Source: Phycomyces nitens (taxonomy: Eukaryota > Mucoromycota > Mucoromycetes > Mucorales > Phycomycetaceae). From it: a stretch of DNA of 64,000 nt. The stretch spans positions 1,798,001-1,862,000 of the forward strand of contig JAHRBC010000005.1 in NCBI GenBank assembly GCA_022702545.1, in the 5' to 3' direction. How positions within the stretch are numbered: the first letter of the stretch is position 1; the number at the start of each line of letters is the position of its first letter. Positions 45,050 to 58,308 of this stretch are shown piece by piece. Below the pieces are notes generated by a model. The model had not been told where the DNA came from. It saw only the letters and a list, made by a program, of their open reading frames with translations, and searched no databases. The position numbers and the translations under genes are program-made.

Positions 45050-46508
45050 ATGTTGGTTGTATACCCGCTAAATAAATCTTTTTCTTTTTCTTTGTGTAAA
45101 GAGCCGTAGGCTCTGTTTTATTGGGTTATGCTTTACATGACTAGGCTATAAAGGTGGTCAAGGCTTGCTTTTAGGTTTTCTAATTTGCCACTTGTTTTAT
45201 ATGTAGAGGCGGGAGGGAGAGCACAGAAACTAGATTGACACTTGGTCAAGATCTATCTCGCTCTGGAGGCGGTTCAGGAGGGTGTGAGAAGTGGCTGAGG
45301 CAGGTAGATGGATGTAGACTAAAGTCTAGATTGAGTGACGAGGGAAGTGTGTGGGCGGAAGTCTGTAGTAGATGTCCCAGTGGGGATGGGCAAGAAGTAG
45401 CTGGCACAGGGAAGAGTAGGGCAGTTGAAACACACAGGGCAGTCCAACTAGGGCTCCGGAATCCCAAGGACAAGTAAGTGCGGCAATGTTTCTTGACAGT
45501 ATTGGTAATGAATCGGCAACCAAATCAATATAATTCACAGGTCATTCACAGTCTTGATGATTCGAGTGGTCCTTTATCTCCTTTTCTGCCCCTTGTCAAA
45601 GAAAATACCCAACTAATTCCTTCAATAAAGATCATTGACACACTGCTAAGAATCTATATTATCTGTCTTATCAGAAAAGTCTTTGTATAATAGCATTAGT
45701 ATAGACTTTTTATTTTTTTTCCTGGTAAATATTAGAGCAAGACACACAAAGACTCTCGGGACTAGCATAGCTCGCGAATAAACCGCCTATTTTGGCCAAC
45801 TTGCAAGCACATTTTCCAATTAACTCTGCCTATGGACTTGTTCTTGAAATCTTGTCCAAATTTAAAGTCTTGATCCGACATGGCATGCTTTAGGGTTTTC
45901 TTCTTTGATGATGGCCCAGATAATTCATGGAATGGCAGAAAACCCCAAGGTTTATTATCTGAGGAAGTATTTTTGACAAAAAAAGTCTTTTAACACGTAA
46001 CTTTGTGATCTTTTGCGCTTTGTCGATCCCCTGACACCTGGTTTCTAAAAAAAATACGACCTTCCATTTCTAAGAATGAGAAATTGATTTTGATTGGCTG
46101 CAACATTGGTACTTGGAAGCACTGCATTGCACTACACTACACTCATGAATGAATGAATGACGTCAAGATCATTCAAATCTTATTGTCCCTGTTGCTCTAT
46201 TATCTGTCAAAGTTTTGTGATATGGATGTCACTGGACACCAAACAAATGATCTGACAAAAATATGTGGTCAGCCTATTTTAATTATTATTATTTTTTATA
46301 ATTTTAATTATGATTTTTTTTTTCGGGGCTTCAAGACAAACAGGTTATTTCGCTTGGGAAGAGGGGGGTTTTCCTCTAGTTAAAATATGCGTGTAACTTG
46401 ATATAATGATATAATATGATATAGAAACAATAGTACAAATAGCCCAATTGACCTTTGGAAGACTCTAGTGTGTTTCCATTCAATAGAATATACCATATAT
46501 CTTTCAGT
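45050..46508. other. intergenic region with a GC-richer patch
   Basis: The stretch 45205-45475 is G-rich and compositionally unlike its surroundings; an open frame there (45235-45477) has no recognisable domain. The remainder is AT-rich with no gene seen. Confidence 0.45.
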
Positions 46509-49500
46509 CTATTTATTGACTAGCTGAATTACAGGCCACCAGGGGTGGTATTTGAACTCAATATCCACCTTGGTTGTGGTTGGATCAGCCGATAACAATC
46601 TCATGGCAGCCACTGAATTGGCCACACACGTCCGCATCATGGCCAGCAATTCCTAAGTTAAATTCCTAAGTAACTATAATATCACCATTTATAGACTCAC
46701 CTTCTTGAACCCATCTTCACACATCTCTGTCTTTGTGTCTGGTCCTGAATGGTTCAGCAGCGTATCAAAGATAGACTTTGCCTCCTTTAATTCTCCAAGG
46801 CAGCTATACAACCACTCGGATGTATTGATGTTCTGGCTCTGGTCATTCGCATAGGTCTCATAGCTTGGGGCTGGAGGTGAGGCAAGTCCTGCAAACGACT
46901 TGAATCGGTGCTGGTACCGTGTGGCCTCATCATCATATCCAAGAGGTCTCAATTCAAGCTGTCCAGTCTTTACAACACATCGTAACAATCGATAGACACC
47001 AATCACAAGGTTCTTTTTGGCCTTGAATAGCATAGAAAGGCAGTAGAGCCAGTTTGATTTCTGCACCCCAGTGCCATGTTGGCTATTGTTGGCCTGACTT
47101 GACTCTGAGCTAACAAACGATTGTATACGATCCGCAAGGAACATACGGCTGTCCAGGATATATTGCATGTACCAATAGACCATGATATACTCGTGTACTC
47201 CATATAGCTCAAGTTCAAATCCCAGTCCAAGAATATTCTCAATCATGTCAAGTTTGATGTGAAATGCCCAAGAAGACATGTAATAGGGTATTGAGTCGAT
47301 TCCCTGCAAATTGAATCAGTATCATTATCATGATCATTATCATTGACATTGGCACCAACACACTTACGGATGCCTCATGGAATACTTCATCTACCGCAGC
47401 CACCTATAATCCAACTTTTAGTACCAAGCAAGCAAGCAAGTGAATGTATAGACAATCCTTACTGTTTCCTGCAGCACATCCCATTCCTTGACCACCTTGC
47501 ATTGTATTCTTCTTTGGCGAGCCCGGTTCTGACACTGTATCTTGAATAGATCTATAAACGACTATATTTTTAATAGAATTGTTATGATTATTTGCGTATA
47601 TTCAGAAAAATACGTCCTTTTTTTAAGTAAAAAAAAAAAGAGACTAAAGGGTATACTATATATGTATATCTTACGGGGGTTGCACGCTCTAGCGCCTGGT
47701 TCAACATGTCGTGCGCTTGTTCTAATTTCTCGGTTGTAAATGTTGCGCCTGCAGATTTGGAGGACGCCAACCACCATTCTGGTGGCTGCACAAGCTCTTC
47801 AATTGCACTTTGGATCAGCTGGGAAGGAGGGTGTGTTCCGAATATACGCATATCGTGGTAGAATGAAGTCTGAAAACAAGGTGGCTAAGATTGAGTATCC
47901 ATCGTGGTGTGTCTTACATTCAGGGTCGAGCGCGAAAGGGCGTCAGGATAGGGTTTGGCTGCAAAGTAAGCAAAGTAGTTCTAAAATATATAAATATATA
48001 AATATATATTATTGTGCTTGTTTCTCGAGGCCTACGTACGATAAGAGACCCAGTAGAAGGAAACTCTGGTACACTGCATATGGATTCCAGGCGTTCAGCC
48101 AATGCTACAAAATTATCGTAGGACTAGTATAGAGGGTTTTAATATAGGTGCATTGGTATCGAGATAACCTACCTCTTCATCTGAATGTAGTATGATTGGA
48201 CGAGGTGGTGCCTGAGACACCAGCTTGCGGTTGACATTTGGATCAAATGCTAATAAAAAAAAATTAGAGACAATCCTCAGGTGCCTGGTAGTCCTCACCT
48301 CCTTCCAACACATAATCAGGCCTCATGGTCTTGCGAATAGAATCAGGGCTTGAGGATCGCAAGATATCCAACAGGTTTCTCAGCTCTGCCCTGGCCTGGC
48401 TAAAATGTGAACAGTGGGGCTGTGAAAGATAGACAAGACCGACCAAAAAAGCCTTTCTGGCCTCAAGTCTGTGCAAAATAGCCTTGAGATCATTCATTTC
48501 AATATCTACAATGCCATCTTAATCACCTGCCAAAGACACTTTTTAGGATATTCAGTTTACCTTTTGGCTTATTCTCGATAAGCTTTCCAACCAGATGGAC
48601 AGACGTGTCGAGATCATTGAGTACTCGGACATCCGAGAATTGTTCACAAAGATGAAGCCCAAAAAGATTGGTCGTAAAGTCTTCTTCCTGGCAAAACAAA
48701 CAAAAAAAAGGGGGGGCTGTTAGATAAAGACTGATAGAGCAAAGTGCGCCTGCCTATATGTACCTCGAATACATTGCCCTGGGCCATCTCATTCCACACA
48801 TAATTGCAGCATTTGACAGTGGCAAGAATATACGTCCGGAGTGCACTATAGATGACTTCTGCAGGGTTATTGGCAGCAGGAGGATGGTAATTTTCGGCCA
48901 GTGCAGTTATGTGATGAAAGTATGTGCACGTAAACACGGTTTGTGATAAAGAATGTCCAGAGATCCATGCCATCTACACAACACCATCAGTCTTTCAACT
49001 CATATATATATATATATATATATAAGGATCGCCCAAATCTGACATACTTCATAGCTCAAAAGCCTATCCATAATCCAAACCAAGTGGGGTGCACTGATGC
49101 GCTTGGAAACGTCAAACACGCCCTTTTCACTCTCTGCCAGAACCATGCCAGTGTCCATCTTGGGGTCCATGATTTCAATGGCACTCATTGCATCAAATAA
49201 AGTAAATGATGGCAAATGCACAAGTTGCCCAACTTTAAAGTCTACAGAGTCTCATTTTATAAATATATAATATTGCTTTCCTTTCTCTGCTGTATGTCTC
49301 CCTTATTTAACAACAACAATAATACTTGTAGTAATACACTTTCTTATTACCATTTGTTGCTTCGTTCAGGAATTCGGTAATGTCTTTCCATTCAGGAAGA
49401 AGTACATCGTCTTGGTCATTTGGGATATTTACATCATTTCTGCCAACAAGAGTGATATTCAACTCTGAAAAAACTTCTAATGTCATGTTTATTATCAGTC

Positions 49501-49621
49501 CAAGGCAAACATAAACCCATGCACAGACACTTTTTCTTTATTATACCGTCATTCACTTTATACTGTATAAGACCTTTGCAATTATCTATTACTCACGTTG
49601 AATTTTGTTTACTTGGGACAT
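46509..49621 (-). CDS. NAA35: NatC N-acetyltransferase auxiliary subunit Naa35/Mak10
   Basis: Fourteen exons on the minus strand keep phase and give 725 aa: 49621-49597, 49464-49351, 49241-49048, 48973-48764, 48687-48561, 48505-48299, 48249-48173, 48123-48040, 47980-47918, 47869-47675, 47561-47463, 47403-47368, 47303-46701 and 46652-46509. Naa35 is the large scaffold of NatC, which acetylates N-terminal Met followed by a hydrophobic residue on ribosomes. The hallmark is near the N-terminus: GQLVHLPSFTLFDAMSAIEI then MDPKMDTGM. Further family blocks are WISGHSLSQTVFTCTY, PYYMSSWAFHIKLDMIENIL and GFELELYGVHEYIMVYWYMQ. The first exon is only 25 nt. One exon (47403-47368) is 36 nt. It shares a 447-bp divergent promoter with PRP9. 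Confidence 0.93.
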
Positions 49622-50068
49622 GGGGTGTATGTGTTTTTTTTGGTTTTTTGGACTGGTTCAACAGTTACTCCAAAAAAAAAGAAAAGAAAAGAAAAAATGC
49701 GAATAAAAGAAATATAGATACCAATACGAAATAAAGGGGAAAGGTTACAAGTTGACGGAAAAAAAAAAAAAAAGAGAGTAAAGGTCAAAGTTCAAGGGCA
49801 ATCCACATCTGCACGTGATCTGTGGCTGAGACTTGCTTTCTTGGTCGTGATGGATTAGGAACTTGGTCTTTTTTTTTTTTCTGCCAGTGCCTTTTTATAC
49901 ATATATATATATATATATATATATATCTTAATATATATATATATATTCATATCTTTATATATTCATATATAATATTTTTATATATATATATCTATATATC
50001 TATCAACCACTACCACCACCCCAATTTTCCCCTGACTTCTCTCTCTCTCTCTCTTTATTCATAATCTA
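49622..50068. promoter_or_regulatory. divergent promoter region NAA35/PRP9
   Basis: The 447 bp between two divergently transcribed start codons. It holds A/T tracts, a long (AT)n run at about 49902-49990 and a (CT)n run at about 50040-50053 just upstream of the PRP9 start. Both genes must draw their promoters from this stretch. No specific factor site can be named. Confidence 0.6.
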
Positions 50069-52068
50069 ATGGACAACGTACTTGAACGGCAGAGAGCGTA
50101 AGGAATCTTGTTCTCGCGCCATTAGTCCTCATTAATCAGTAAACCACTTGGACTACACCCCTTTCTTTAAATAATAATAATAATAATACCATCAAAAGCT
50201 CCAAAATAAATAAAGCATCTAGCATTACCAACACCTCGGACCGCTAACACTGCCCTTTCTTTACGTCTAGGGCCCATGAAGATATCGAACGTCTTGAACA
50301 GGCAATCGTCGACCAATTCATGCAGGATGCAAAGACCCATCGAGAACGTCTTCATGCCGAACACACAATGGACACCTTTTTGACGCGAATTTCCGAAAAG
50401 AGCCATAGACTATATGATCTCTATCAAGATCAGGATGGGTAATTGGCCACTGTTGTTCTTTTTTTCTTCCTCTTTCTTAATGACAATACATTGACCCCAA
50501 TCCCTCGTGTTCAATCGTTTCTAGACTTCGACAATCTGAAATCAATGCCCTGTCTGGCTCATCTGAATTCAGCGAGTTTTATGAACGTCTCAAAGTCATC
50601 AAAGAGCATCATCGCAAATATCCAAATGAAACTGTCGAACCTCCGGAAATGGAATTCATCTATCTTAATCAGCGCAAGGACGAAAGCGATGATGATGGTA
50701 ATCCAAAAAATATATATAATTGAATAATGCAATTGGGGGAGTTTCTGGGAAACCAAGATACTCAATATCAACGGCGTTATATCGTTATCTTGCAAACTTT
50801 AGAGCTCGAAAAGATGTTTTCAGGAGAAGAGGGCATGGGCAGATACTTTGATTTCAACGCATTACATGCTCAGTACATCAACCTCAAGTCGGTCAAGAAA
50901 CTCGATTATCTCCAGTACCTTTCAGACTTTGACCATTTTGCTCAGTTGTACCCTAAATCTATCAAATCCAGCCCAGAATACAAAGCGTAGGTGGAAAGAG
51001 GGTCTTGAATCCAAAAAGGTTCTAAATGTAAAAAAAAAATATCTATATAGATATCTTGATTCAATGGTCATCTATTTGCGCTCCTTCTTTGAGCGTGCAA
51101 AGCCATTGTTTGATGTAGGAGATTTGGAGAACCGGGCACGAAAAGAGTTTGATGAAGCATGGGACGAAGGACGTGTACCTGGCTGGGAGTGGACAAGTCA
51201 AGAGAAACCTGGAGAGGCCTTGTTCTGTGAAGCATGCAAGTGGGATTAGATATCAAAAACAGAAAAACAGAGAGAAAAAAAAGATTGTCGTCAAGAAAAA
51301 ATACTAACTGTTGGGACGTACGTGCCTTAGGCCAGAAACAGTTTACAAAGCAGAGTGTGTTTGATGCCCACAAGAACGGAAAGAAGCACATCAAAGCCCA
51401 AGAGAAACTTGATGCTGGTGGACCAAAAACCAAAGAAGATCAGCGCAAGGCAACAGCATGGAAGGAGACATTGATCATCCGTTACGCTGATGCACTGTCA
51501 GATGTCCGCGAAGAGTCAAAGGCGAATGTGGAACGCAAGCAAGCCTTGACAGATAAGGAACGTATCCTAGAACAAGAGCAGGAAGAAGTTGAGATTGCAG
51601 AGCAAGAGTCGGACGAGGAAGATGAAGACCGAATCTACAATCCTCTTAAACTTCCTCTTGGCTGGGATGGTAAGCCGATTCCTTACTGGTTGTACAAGCT
51701 CCATGGTCTTGGAGTGGAATACCCGTGTGAGATTTGTGGAAACTATGTCTACATGGGTCGCAAGGCATTCGACAAGCATTTCCAAGAGTGGAGACATGCT
51801 CATGGTATGCGATGCCTCGGTATTCCCAACACCAGACATTTCCATGAAATCACAAAGATTGATGATGCCTATACATGTAAGTCTGTCCAAAGCATAAAGA
51901 AGTCTACTGACCACCCCTACCTTTTTCCCTTTAGTGTATGAGAAATTGAAAAAGGAAGGCATCCAAGAAGATTTCAAGGCAGAGACAATGGAGGAGTTTG
52001 AGGATGCAGAGGGCAATGTATTTAACAAGAAGACATACGAAGAACTGAGACGACAGGGTATTCTATAA
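50069..52068 (+). CDS. PRP9: splicing factor SF3a subunit 3 (SF3a60/Prp9)
   Basis: Seven exons (50069-50097, 50271-50438, 50525-50697, 50803-50986, 51051-51235, 51331-51876, 51935-52068) give 472 aa. SF3a60 is part of the U2 snRNP and helps it bind the branch point. The N-terminus (MDNVLERQRAAHEDIERLEQ) and the block SGSSEFSEFYERLKVIKEHH match the family. The YINLKSVKKLDYLQYLSDFD region follows, then a C2H2 finger (FCEACQKQFTKQSVFDAHKN, then GKKH) and the C-terminal matrin-type finger (YPCEICGNYVYMGRKAFDKH then FQEWRHAHGMRC). The intron after exon 5 must start with GC (GCAAGT at 51236): only that choice restores the first finger and keeps phase. The end RRQGIL is the usual C-terminus. Confidence 0.94.
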
Positions 52069-52247
52069 AAGCATCAATAAAAAAAAACGCATGGCATGCA
52101 ACGTACATTTTCTTTATTAAACAGAATTGAAAATGAAAACGAACAAGATGAACAGAGAAAGGTATATATATTTATGAATATATGTGCATGTTATAAAGAA
52201 GTGTGTGTGTGTGTTTTTATATTTATATATCTTATATATATAAATAT

Positions 52248-52299
<52 letters not shown>

Positions 52300-52316
52300 T
52301 GTGTGGGGGATGTGGT
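52069..52316. repeat. (AT)n microsatellite between convergent genes
   Basis: A nearly pure AT-dinucleotide run of about 45 bp ends near 52296, with shorter TATATA tracts before it. Confidence 0.7.
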
Positions 52317-54384
52317 TTATTCAATGTCTTTTACGGTAACTGGATGGCCCTCGAGGATAAGATTTGCAGCACCGAGTCCCTTCATAACAGCATCGTTGGG
52401 GCATTTGTCAGGAGCAAAATGGACGATAAAGTCTCCAGGGATATATAATGAAGGGAATGTGTTGAAAGTATGGTCGTCTCTGTCGAGTAGCAAGATTCGC
52501 TCGCGGTTTCCTGGTCTCTGCAACAGTTCCCACATGGCACCTTGTTCGTAAGAAGGTCCCTTTTGGTACCATCCAGACATGTCCTGAAGGTCACGGAGGA
52601 ACTGCATGGCCCAAGGAGTGTTTCTCATCAACAGTACACCAGCATTGATCATTGGATCCTTTGAAGGCCGTGAGACCACCATGTCGATCTGCTTGTCAAA
52701 TGCGGCCATGCCTCCATCGTAGGCAGCCCCAACCTCTTCCAAAAGATCCTCTAATGACCGCTTCCGGTTCATAATCACAGCGTCCATATCCAGCCAGAAT
52801 ACCCAGTCGTACTTTGGAAGGGCCTTTTCCAAGACGTCAATCTTTCCCCAGACGGCTTTGCGACGTACATGGCCTGTAGCACTCTGTTGGGCAAATTCGG
52901 CTGAGCGGGCCACAAAGGCGTAGTTGTGCTCCAGTGCATAGGCTCGCTTGTTCATGGCCGCCAAGGTCGCCGAGGGTTCCATACAAGCATCATAAATGTA
53001 TGAAGACGTGAGGACAGCCACAAGAGGTCCATTGGTAGGAATTGGCTCCTCGTCTTCAGTCTCTTCAGACATATCCTGATCATCATCCATGGGATGGACA
53101 GGCGGGTGATTGGCAGAAAATGAGCCATGTTGATGACAAACCCGGGTGGGCTTAAGATATGACCAATCGCTCAATGCTGCAAACTCCGAATCCTGGTAGA
53201 CTTCTCTGACCACGATGTCTTCGGTATGTACGGACTCAATGTTGTTTTCCCACTGGATAAACCGCTGGGTTCCCTCTGGACCATCTTCCCGAATAAAAGC
53301 TGGAATGAGCCGCTCTTGTTCCTCCGCAGCTGCCTCTGGTTCCAAAGAAGCATCTGTGGCTGCCTTTAGAGAGTCCTGGATAGAGTTGTACAGTTCGTAC
53401 ATGCCAGTGAGAAGAGGCAGCTTTGGGTACAAACGGTGGATCTCGGTTCGTTTGGCGAGTGCCAATTTGGCTGCAGTTGAGCCGAGAATGACATTCTGGC
53501 TGTTAATCGTAGGATCAAACGTACCCCAGACAAAGTTGAGGGGAGTATCGCTGGTGAGCGAATAAGGTGAGTGGGTGTGTTGACCAATGACTCCAGAGTC
53601 CAATTCGATCTTGGTTTCTGAGAGCTGGATAAAACTGTAGCCGTCTTGGATAATCAAATAGTCATAGGTGATCTTTTTCTCGGCAAGCAAGGTGTTTTCG
53701 ACCTATACAATAAAGGATAAAGGATAAAGGATAAAGAAAATGATGCTTTTTGTAATATATATATAAACTTACCCATGCAATCACATTTGCCTGTCCAAAC
53801 TCTAGTCGGGCAGGAATCTCTTGCATATCATTCCACTCCATCTTCTCGCTCTCATATGTACGTCTGAGGGCAGTATCTGGCAAAGGAAGGCCACCATGGA
53901 TCCAAAACGTATAATAGACATCGGTATCATACTGCATACATGGCAAGAGGTTGTCGCGTAATCCAAAGTATTTGGAGCGTATAAGTTGACGACGGGAACC
54001 CTGCGAGGCCTCTGATCCGATTACAACCAGGTAAGTATAGTGCCCGGACTGATTGACATCCGAGTCTTCGGTGAGATCTACAAGTGGCCGAGGAACTCTA
54101 CTGTGTTGGTCAGAATGGGGTGAGGCTGGCTTAATGACCAAAGGTGGAGGAGATGGTTTGCTGACAGGAGGCTGCTTTTGGATAGCCTTGGTTGGAAGAC
54201 TTGTGTGGGTCGGGGCAGTATCCCACAAGGATTCCTGCTGTGTTTTTGATAGTTGGTCAACATGGCGATTGAGCAAGAAGATGATCAAGAGAGCGCTCAG
54301 CATCAAGATTACGACGATATGCCTTGACGGTCTCTGTAGTTTTTTGGGTCCATTATTTTTGTACAGTGGCAATTCTGCTGCCAT
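52317..54384 (-). CDS. Golgi glycosyltransferase, GT31-like part fused to GT34 (Gma12/Mnn10) domain
   Basis: Two exons (54384-53773, 53702-52317) give 665 aa. A type II membrane anchor (residues about 23-41, IVVILMLSALLIIFLLN) points to the Golgi lumen. Residues about 100-330 resemble a GT31 galactosyltransferase: YLVVIGSEASQGSRRQLIRS, DVYYTFWIHGG and MEWNDMQEIPARLEFG, but the DDD-type motif is replaced by IIQDGYSF. The C-terminal half is a GT34 domain: VAVLTSSYIYDACMEPSATL, YDWVFWLDMDAVIMN (the DxD metal-binding motif), MINAGVLLMRNTPWAMQFLR, YEQGAMWELL and PGDFIVHFA. GT34 enzymes add alpha-linked mannose, galactose or xylose to glycans. The substrate here is unknown. The first half is probably inactive; this is inferred from the missing aspartates. 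Confidence 0.85.
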
Positions 54385-57300
54385 TTTTGCTTTCTTTCTT
54401 TAAAACAAAAGAAAAAAGAAACAAAGGAAACAATAATTTTTTTTAAAAATAAAAGAAAAAGGAAATGAAAATAAAGGGTTTGTTAATAATTATAGTAGTA
54501 TCCTTCTTCTTGGTCTTCTATTGGTTTTTACGCCCAGTATTTTTTTATTTTTATTTTTTTTACCTGGTATTTTATTCACAAATAAATCCTTCCTTTTTAA
54601 GTAGAGTTCCAAAGTTAAAAAAAGAATATCTTGTTTAAAAAAGGAAACAATTATCTGTTCTTGGTATAGTTAAGGCAAGGTTGGTGAAACAAAGACAGAG
54701 GATATCTGGATAATATTGTATGTCTACCCGCCATTTTATTCTCAGATATTCCATTTTTATTTTGTAAGGAGGCTTTTTTTTGGGCTCAATAAGAGAATTC
54801 ATAGAGAGAATTCATAAAGATATTGAATATCTTTACTGGCCAGCAGGATATATTGCCTTTATATATATATATATATATATATTTCCAATAGTCTCAAAAG
54901 GTCTATTGTCCACCAAAGAGAGAAAGGCAAGAGAGAGAAAAAGGATTTTGACATGCAGTAATAATATTTATATTATATATAATATATATCCTGACAATGA
55001 ACTTGCTTTGCAGGAGTTGGGCATGTCTCTATTTAACATGACTCGCACCAAAGCTAGATTAACAAGGAGGCTGGTCTACAGCATCCTTTAGATTGCTCTC
55101 AAACGGTGATGGGCACCCAAAGGAGCCAAAGGATCACAAATATTAAATTGAATAATATATATATATATACATGGTTTGTATTGGAAAAAGAAAACGGTCT
55201 TTTGGCCCGGTCAACCAACAGCCAAAATATAATATCAGTAAATATGTTATGATATTCTATACATTTTCCAATTACCAATTAATATTACTCACCAGAAAAC
55301 ACTATAATAATAATAATATCAATATAGCCAATACTTTGTCCAATCTGCTTAAATTATAATCTGGCTAGACGCTTGGACTAATTGAAATGGCTAGAGATCC
55401 ATTATTTAATTGGCAAAAGGGCCATTTGAGAGTGAATTATTTCCCAAATTAATTATCAACCATTATTCATTATTCATTGTGCTTTTGGTGTTCAGTATTG
55501 AATGAATAAAGGTCTTTTTGTTGGATTGGCCTGCAATTGATATCCATGTATACTAAATCTGCTTGGCAAAGTAAAGAGACACAACCACCTTTGATTGCCA
55601 TTTACAACCGTATCAAGATGTTTATATATATATCAAACGATATATGTTGTGTATTGAATATATTGTGTTTCCAATAATTTCCAAAAAAGGGAAAATGTTC
55701 GCTTCTAATGTATTATGGAATATCAGGAATATTTATTTTTATTTTATTTTTTTATAAATGTTTATTTTTATATATTTGTAATATGATTATAATATTTCCA
55801 CACTCCCTTTAAACCAATCTTGTAATCCTCACATCAAATCGAGTACTTTTAATTAAACGCACCAAGACGTACAAATCATACCATGATGTCAGTGGCATTT
55901 GAGTACTTGCAGAATTGTGGCCATATCAATGTGGCGCAGATCATTTTTATTTTTTATTAGTATTATTATTATTTATATTCTTGTGCTTGTACCTCTAAAG
56001 CTTGCTTGTGTCACTATAGATATCCGTGTCTTTCCACGATGGGTTCAAAGTGCAACCATTTAACCAATGTCGAGGTCTGCTAATTGGCTGATCAAAATGT
56101 GTATGATATCTTAAAAGCCCATTTAATCATCGTGTCTTAAAGGTAGCAAACTAGAGCATCAAAGCCCACGCCAGGATGACTAGGGAAAGATGTAAAATGT
56201 ATGGGATTGTTATATTCTCATTTAGCTTTGGTGTCAAATTTTGCTTGTACAAAAAAGAAGGGGTAAATAAAGAGGGAATCTAGAGTTGTTGTTGTTGTTG
56301 ATTTTAAGAAGAAGAAGAAAACACCAGTGGTCCACCAAAACCGAGGAATTCTCAGTTGGCAAGAGATCCTTCAACTGCTCCCAGCAACCCAACAAGACAT
56401 GAAAGCACGTTTGGATAATTATCTAGTGCCAAAAAGTCTTGGTGACCATTGACAAACAGTCTTGAGAAAAAACAGCCAATTCTTTTCGGGTATTGTGTAT
56501 ATTTATTTATAAGCAGCACAATGTTTATTTTTATTGAATTAAATGGGCAATATGTATACACAAATAATCAAGTGTTGCTCAGCATGATGGTGTAAAGATA
56601 TGTTGATAATAAACATAATAGACATCATTTTAAATCATTAAAACAGAATTTGTATATTTTTAAATGTTTTAATAATTTTATTTTTATTTTTATTATTATT
56701 TTTTCATCAATTTACAATATTTTTATCTATATTTTATATCCTCGTCTCTTTACATATTTACAACCCTTTCTATAAAACTATAAAACTAATATTAGTTTAT
56801 AATTCACAATAGACATTGAAAAATAATAATAAAAGTATATGGTGTATAATCAGCGTAGTTTATTGAAATCCTAGAAGCCACAGAAAGACAATGATTTCAC
56901 AATGGTCAAAAATAAGCAAACATCATGCTTCCGGTTCCATAGAGCAAGCGTCAACAGACTCAGGCCATCCGGTACCATTCACAATCCGCTACTCCATCTC
57001 TTTCCAATGCTTCCTCATCGTCCCCACCCATTCCAACGGTGATGTAAGCGCCCTCACGACTCCAGAGAACCCAGAGAAGGTCAAGCTCAAACACCGGTGC
57101 CAAAACAGATGTGGACCTCGTATCATAGAATGGATTTAACTAATGACTCATCCTTTATGTACAAGAAAGATGGTATATATGTATATATATATAAATAATT
57201 GGCCAAAATTATAGCTTACCAATTCCAAATATTTAAATATTCAGAGCAACAAACAATAAAATGTATAAAGACACTAAGAAAGAAAGGAATCGAATTAGCA

Positions 57301-58308
57301 ACTTTTAATTTTAAATTGCCTGCTTATTAATTCAACCCCATCAGCAATAAGAATACATTCTTCAGTAATTGCGAAGAGTATGTCGTCGTCACAGTCATTC
57401 AGAAGCAGAACTGACGTTTTTACTTTGTTCTCATCTTATCGAATGTATTTCTTTGTTTGCAGAGGGTTGAATAATATTGAAACATTTGCTTACCATTTTA
57501 TTGTTTGCTTGCCGAGAAGATCAGGTCATGTCATCATTATCAATAATAAATTATTTATCTAGAGAGCAAACAATAATGAGTATAGTTGCTCGAGATGCAT
57601 TCAAAGGAGGTAGGATTTGGTAGAGAATCAGATGGTGATGCATGTTTTTAATCCAGTTCGTCATGGTAGTCGGTGACATTGGGATACATTCGTCATATTC
57701 TCAAGAGGGAATAAAGGGGAGGAGAGGATGCTTACCATAATGTTTTGATGATGATGAAAAAGAAAGAGTGCAGCCAAATTTCGCTATTTATCTATATTTT
57801 TTTTCATAATAAAATTTTTCAAATGTTGTTTAAAAGCAGTCTTGCCAGTCACCACCCCACCGTCCCACTCTATTTTCAACAACAGCTTAAATTTTTTATT
57901 TTTTTTCTTGTTAAGTGGGTCAGTAAAATATATACAGTTCAAATCATACAATAGATGCCTAGGTGTTTCAATTCAATGTGTACAATTTGAAACATATTTT
58001 TGGCCTTGTGGCAATATAATTCGCGTCTTTATACCAATCAATCAATCAATCAATCAATCAATATTTATTATATGGAAAATTATATCTTTGTCGAGGTGCT
58101 TAAATGCAACCTCAAACAGATCATTTTCCTACGAATGGCAAGGGTTCACATATATATATATAATTCATATTGGATAAATCAAGACCCTTCCAATGTCTTT
58201 ATGGCATTATGGTCTGGACTGCCCTGAATGACTTGTATCAACCTCTTTGAAATACACAAATTATCCTTGTTTATTCAATCTCAGTTGTTTTTTGTTCTTC
58301 TTCTTCTC
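54385..58308. other. long AT-rich intergenic region
   Basis: No complete gene. At about 54985-55091 a plus-strand stretch reads NELALQELGMSLFNMTRTKA and then RLTRRLVYSIL with a stop, which looks like a stray exon. Open frames at 56352-56561 (-) and 56891-57139 (+) have no recognisable domain. A (TGAA/ATCA)-like tract, ATCA repeated, lies at about 58038-58060. No tRNA-like fold was noticed. Confidence 0.45.

Noticed and set aside
51236..51330. Ordinary GT donor (AA|GTGGGA at 51239) for PRP9 intron 5
   Set aside because: It yields a wrong frame in exon 6 with either acceptor (CCTTAG or GGCCAG) and loses the conserved zinc finger.
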